Source: Panulirus ornatus (Eukaryota; Arthropoda; Malacostraca; Decapoda; Palinuridae). From it: a stretch of DNA of 64,000 nt. The first letter of the stretch is position 1. Each line of letters begins with the position of its first letter. A program made the translations under genes and the position numbers. Where the stretch lies: contig NC_092232.1 of the NCBI RefSeq assembly GCF_036320965.1, positions 53,097,482 to 53,161,481 on the forward strand, in the 5' to 3' direction. This document shows, piece by piece, positions 59,596-64,000 of the stretch. Under the pieces are notes generated by a model. That model made no database searches. It was not told the DNA's origin and saw only the letters and a list, made by a program, of their open reading frames with translations.

Positions 59596-60398
59596 CGTTC
59601 ATTAGCTACATTCACGGGTTGCGTGCGGAGCTTAATTGCGTATACTGCATAAAAAGTATATGCCACGGGGCGTAATGTCAACGAGACAATGCATTATGTA
59701 CGCTACACTATATTGCCCACGCAACCTTCACACGCACACACACACACACGTTAAGTGGGCAGTACTAGCAAATACTGGGGAAAACAAGCGACTTTCGAGG
59801 GAAATATATGTATAGTTAAATGGCCTTGAACGAGGAGAAATGTATGATTTTCTCGTCCAAGGTCATACATATTCTCGCCCCCATGACCACATCATCTCGT
59901 TCAAGGCCATACATACAATCAATACATCGTCTGAACACACACTGCTCCACATAATAGCCTCACACCTCCAACGTGTAAGGCGCAGGCAGCAAAACTTCCT
60001 ATGTTTCTTAATAACTAAGATCTCAAACTTTCTCCAGTGGCAATGTAGTGGGTGCTGATGCACGAGTAAGACAGGCTTCAACACTCACACTGGTGGATTT
60101 GGTGTCCTAGCGAGAGTATCAGAACTGACTGAATTGACTTGATTCAAACGTGTGTGTGTGTTAGGGATTTATTCATTCAATAAGGCATCATCAGCACCCA
60201 TTTTACTCTTTGTCAGTATTTCCGTAATTCCTCATTAGCATCCAGTTTCATTAGGTAATTAGAATAGTAATATTTCATAACTTTTGACAAAAATACATTC
60301 ATATTTCATCTACTCTCTCCGCAAGACTTTACCGACCCGATCCTCAGTCTTAAAGAAATGACAAGCCTTGCTTTCGAAGAGCGGTATTTCTCGACCAA

Positions 60399-60401
<3 letters not shown>
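59595..60401. other. Unique sequence, no gene seen
   Basis: A short (CA) run at 59735-59750. Frames of 70-odd codons on both strands are not supported. Confidence 0.35.

Positions 60402-60484
<83 letters not shown>
60402..60484. repeat. (GA)n microsatellite, 41 units
   Basis: Pure GA tract. Confidence 0.98.
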
Positions 60485-60487
<3 letters not shown>

Positions 60488-60572
60488 AACCCTCGTCGAA
60501 AGCAAAGGTCAAAGTCAAAATGTTTCTACGAAAGGCTCAATAAAACTGGACGAGTTCGTCAGTATCCAAATT

Positions 60573-60576
<4 letters not shown>

Positions 60577-60660
<84 letters not shown>
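60577..60660. repeat. (AG)n microsatellite, 42 units
   Basis: Pure AG tract, same orientation and nearly the same length as the one 92 bp to the left. Confidence 0.98.
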
Positions 60661-60663
<3 letters not shown>

Positions 60664-60750
60664 CCAGGCCAGTCACCTCCTCTTCCATGTTGAGGGTGGG
60701 GAGTGGTGGGTGGGTGGGTATACGAAAATTCATCCCATCAGTCTAGTCAA

Positions 60751-60851
60751 GTCAGCCAGCCAGCCAGTCAGTCAGTCACTCAGTCAGTCAGCCAGCCAGC
60801 CAGCCAGCCAGTCAGCCAGCCAGCCAGTCAGTCAGTCAGTCAGTCAGTCAC
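60751..60851. repeat. (CAGT)n/(CAGC)n tetranucleotide array
   Basis: About 25 tetramers alternate in blocks of CAGC and CAGT. It yields QPASQSVSQ peptides in two phases. Confidence 0.95.
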
Positions 60852-61179
60852 TCGGGATTCCAATTACGAACCAACAACACTCGAGGCCACCGCTTGTGCA
60901 ATACCCGACTCTCCAAGCAAGGATTCGTTGGTGGGGTGAGGTTATCAACCCTCCGTTAATGCAATATAATTTCCTAAGTCTTCCCTCTTTTTCGGAGTCT
61001 TGATAACGACCACTTACTTCCTCCAAGAGCCACTGGGGTTTTCTTCTCCCTCCCTCCCTGTGGCTATGTGCAGAGCCTCAAATTTCTGGTTTCAGCCAAC
61101 ACTCCACTGAAACTTAAAGCTAAATAATTTAATGCCAATGAGCAATCTTTTTTCCCCGTTCCAACGCCAGGGAACATCA

Positions 61180-61180
<1 letters not shown>

Positions 61181-61253
<73 letters not shown>
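61181..61253. repeat. (AT)n microsatellite, left flank of dispersed element
   Basis: Pure TA tract. Confidence 0.98.
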
Positions 61254-61255
<2 letters not shown>

Positions 61256-61471
61256 GGATAGGGGAGAAAGAATACTACTCATGTATTCCCTGCGTGTCGT
61301 AGAAGGCGACTTAGAAGGGCAGGAGTGGGAGGCTGGAAATCCTCCCTACCTGTATTCCTTTCGGAAAGGAACAGAGGAAGGAGCCAAGTGAGGATTTTTT
61401 CCCCTCTAAGGCTCAGTCATCTATTCTTGTTCTTACCTCGTTCAATCGGAAAAAGGCAAGCATACAAACAC

Positions 61472-61473
<2 letters not shown>
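61254..61473 (+). mobile_element. Dispersed element sharing the LINE terminal motif
   Basis: Begins GGGGATAGGGGAGAAAGAAT and TATTCCCTGCGTGTCGTAGA AGGCGACTTAGAAGGGCAGG, then CTGGAAATCCTCCC and AAGGAACAGAGGAAGGAGCC, as in a common decapod repeat I recall. The 3' end TTCTTACCTCGTTCAATCGG AAAAAGGC is a decayed version of the motif ending the LINE copies, in the same sense. It has no coding part and is flanked on both sides by AT tracts. It may be a non-autonomous partner of the LINE or a LINE 5' fragment. Confidence 0.55.

Positions 61474-61555
<82 letters not shown>
61474..61555. repeat. (AT)n microsatellite, right flank of dispersed element
   Basis: Pure AT tract, 40 units. Confidence 0.98.
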
Positions 61556-61556
<1 letters not shown>

Positions 61557-61632
61557 CTCTTAATGGCTGGCTTGTAGCTTAGGCCATTAAGGCCACACAG
61601 CTCCCCTGATATGGGGTAGTTTAGGAGAGTAA
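61556..61632. repeat. Dispersed sequence, copy 2
   Basis: CTTAATGGCTGGCTTGTAGC then CCATTAAGGCCACACAGCTC, similar to 59195-59262. Confidence 0.45.
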
Positions 61633-63075
61633 TCAATAAAAACAATATTCTGTAATTAAAAGATGTTTACCGCCAGAGATTTGCAAAAGCAAGTTCGTTA
61701 ACCATGAATAATCGGGGGAAGTTGGTAACCACCCCACCCTCCCACCCCCCCGCGACTAATTAAGAGCGCTGAAGCAATTAAACCGCGCCAACAAACAAGG
61801 ACGAACTACGGTCGTAAAGATGCCTGGCCTGGGGAGGCCCACTGGAGGCGCCAGTTACAGCAGCAGGAGGAGGAGGAACGCAACAGAGACTGCGATACGG
61901 GTATGGGTAGGACCGTAGACTCGACCCTTCCTTCTCCTCCTCTTCGCTCTCAAGAGATGAACCATTCCTCACCAATCTACCTCCTCCCTCTCCCCTCACT
62001 CCTCGACCATCTGCACCTCCTCAGCCGCCTCTGTAGCATCGGTATCTCCACAACTACCAAGCCTCTACCACTTACCGACTCTTTGACTTAAGTGACACGC
62101 TTGCGGCGGGCAAGAGCCTTACCTTCTCTCCTGGCTTGGTAAAACCCCAGTCACTTGTCCACCTGCATCGCCTGAACACCTCGCTGCCAGGCCTGTACGA
62201 CTACCACCACCTTTCCCCCTCACGATCCTGCGCCATCAGCAGCTTCGGTGCCGGACTCAAGACTTCCACTCCTAAGATAAAGGAGAGCAAAGCTTAGCTG
62301 TATGTGATGAAGGATGTACATACATTGTAAAAGTTCGTAACTTGAAGTATAAACCAAAGTATGAAAGCTCTAGTCAGACCATAATGAGTATCCGTTGTGC
62401 ACTTATTGCTACCAAAACATAAGCCAAAGTATAAACGCCCTGGTTTCTAAACTTTTCAAAGAAAAAATCAAACGAATACCGAATTATAAGAAAGTAATTC
62501 GCCTCTCTGTGAAGAAAACCTTATGAAGAAGGATTATCTGGAATTATATTTTCTCCTGACAAAAAAAAAAAAGAAAAAAATATTGCAGACTCCAAGTAAT
62601 TTTGACGATATAACTTGACAGACCAAGAGTAATGGCAAAAGTTAGGGGGGGATGGAGATCTAACACAAATTTGGCCTTAAAAAAAGAAATTACAGCCAAA
62701 GAGTTTACAGAATACATGAACAAGCTAAACCATCAGATATGATTAGTGAGAAAGCGATCGGTCGGTGAATTCACAACAAAGCCACACAAATACTTTCATG
62801 ATCAATGAATAAAGCTCCTCAAAAATGACAATAAGATGATGTATCAGCCTTTATCTTTCTTTAGAATAGAGGCTAAACTACCGTCTTCTCCACACAGTTC
62901 AATGGATGTAATTAGATGAGAAAATTTTACATTCATTCTTTCCAATGAAATCACCATTCCAATATATTCTGTCTATAATAAGTGGTGTTCATCCTTAGAC
63001 ACTTTCCTGCACAATGTCAGAGACGTGGGTGGGGAGAAGTCTTCTGCTTTACTATCCTGCCTGAATAATTTCTTT
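61633..63075. other. Unique sequence, no gene seen
   Basis: 61930-62060 is CT-rich on the plus strand and 62560-62580 is A-rich. No supported gene. Confidence 0.35.
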
Positions 63076-63775
63076 TTTTACGTTGGAGGCTCCAGTTACG
63101 GACAGAAGTCCACATCAAGGCCGGATTTTGACAAATATGGAAACCTTAATGAAAGGGAATAAAGGAGAAAGGAAAGTATTTAGGTATTCTGGAGAAAGTG
63201 AAAAGTCTGTCTTTTAGAATGTGCCAGCTTACAGTTATCGGGAGAGACATGAGAGGGTAGTGAGTTCCAAAGCTTCGAGGTGTAAGAAAAGAAACAGTTA
63301 TCAAAACGGCCCACCCTTCAGTTGCCAACGGCCACACAGTAATCATGTGACGCAGCAGCTTGCCGAGTGTTGCGTGGTCTACTTAGTGGGGACACACAAG
63401 CAGCCAATTCTCGAGAGAATAAACAAAGTTTATGATACTTATAGAATCGGTAAAGTGAACCAACACTACGGCGTAGGGCAAGTGGATCAAGTTGGCTAGA
63501 CAGGAAGATATAAGAGAGCAAAGTGAGGGAAAGAAGCCAAATGAGGAGCTTAGAGATGAGACCCCGATGCTACAGGGTGAAAAAACTTCGGATATATCAT
63601 AGACAACTACACATGATTCCCCCAAATCCTTCAGGGATGATAACCAGACATCAGTAAGGTAGGAAAGAATATCTCCGGTGGATCTCACCTTACGGAAGCC
63701 ACACTGGTGACCAGAGATGGAAACTGTATCTAAATAGGTCAGGTATTTAGGATAATGTTCTCTCCTTACAGATCA
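63076..63775 (-). pseudogene. Second LINE family copy with internal deletion
   Basis: On the minus strand from about 63.75 kb: SGHQCGFRKVRSTGDILSYL, VVYDISEVF (motif A; DISKAF is usual) and FGFFPSLCSLISSCLAN, all typical of an RT domain upstream of motif B. The sequence then jumps to a C-terminal stretch (LRRSVGSLYRFYKYHKLCLF, RQAAASHDYCVAVGN), the motif CFFSYTSKLWNSLPSHVSPD, and the 3' end GGAGCCTCCAACG at 63.08 kb. Motifs B and C (the YADD box) are deleted, and there are stops. About 700 bp remain, inactive. Same family as 45.6 and 46.9 kb. Confidence 0.75.
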
Positions 63776-63789
63776 TCAGGTCTTTATTA

Positions 63790-64000
63790 CGTTTCCTGCC
63801 TGGCCTGCACTCCACCCTGCACTGCTGCTGCCAGTCCTCCTCCACCCTGCACCGTCGCTGCCAGACCTCCTCCACCCTGCACCGTCGCTGCCAGCCCTCC
63901 TCCACCCAGTATCGTCGCTGACAGACCTCCTCCACCCTGCACCATCGCTGCCAGCCCTCCTCCACCCTGCACCGTCGCTGCCAGACCTCCTCCATCCTGC
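63790..64000. repeat. 30-bp minisatellite running off the right edge
   Basis: CTCCACCCTGCACCGTCGCT plus GCCAGACCTC recurs every 30 bp (core CCACCCTGC at 63812, 63842, 63872 and on). At least six units occur before the window ends. Each phase gives a 10-residue repeat such as VEEGWQRRCR on the minus strand. The total length is unknown. Confidence 0.93.

Overview
This window looks like intergenic DNA from a large invertebrate nuclear genome, most likely a decapod crustacean. The reasons are very dense long dinucleotide microsatellites ((AT)n, (GA)n, (GT)n), many minisatellite arrays, and relics of non-LTR retrotransposons and tRNA-derived SINEs whose ends resemble repeats I know from decapod assemblies. 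The order and species are inference. I see no bacterial or viral organisation, no operons and no CRISPR array, and I recognise no intact host protein gene.

Layout. 0-13 kb: a 31-bp tandem array (377-742), a decayed LINE tail, long (GA)n and (AT)n tracts, a GTTGTCAGGT-type array (6.8-7.4 kb), a 21-bp array (9.1 kb) and a 76-bp two-monomer array (10.7-11.3 kb). 13-20 kb: a 4-copy 73-bp array, a 2.1-kb array of alternating CTTCAGTA/CTTCCAGTA half-units, and a LINE C-terminus relic. 20-28 kb: an inverted repeat enclosing a SINE, a 50-bp array, one unidentified open reading frame with coding-like codons (22.5-22.74 kb), two reverse-transcriptase (RT) relics and a 33-bp array. 28-45 kb: further degenerate arrays, a broken LINE (32.85-33.8 kb), a SINE-like pair (31.5 and 35.5 kb), a minisatellite in which (GA) tracts appear to have expanded (36.5-37.0 kb), and a near-perfect 10 x 69-bp array (41.3-42.0 kb). 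45-64 kb: several LINE fragments of two families, including a 5'-inverted copy at 57.0-58.4 kb that holds the only long RT reading frame, elements sandwiched between (AT)n tracts, and a 30-bp array running off the right edge.

The parts do not form a gene pathway. What ties the window together is retrotransposition. Several LINE or LINE-like copies end in a shared CTCGCNAACGCGGG-type motif that can fold into a short hairpin, and these copies repeatedly lie against (AT)n tracts. Most long reading frames here come from stop-free tandem repeats (for example RERERE from (GA)n) and are not proposed as genes.
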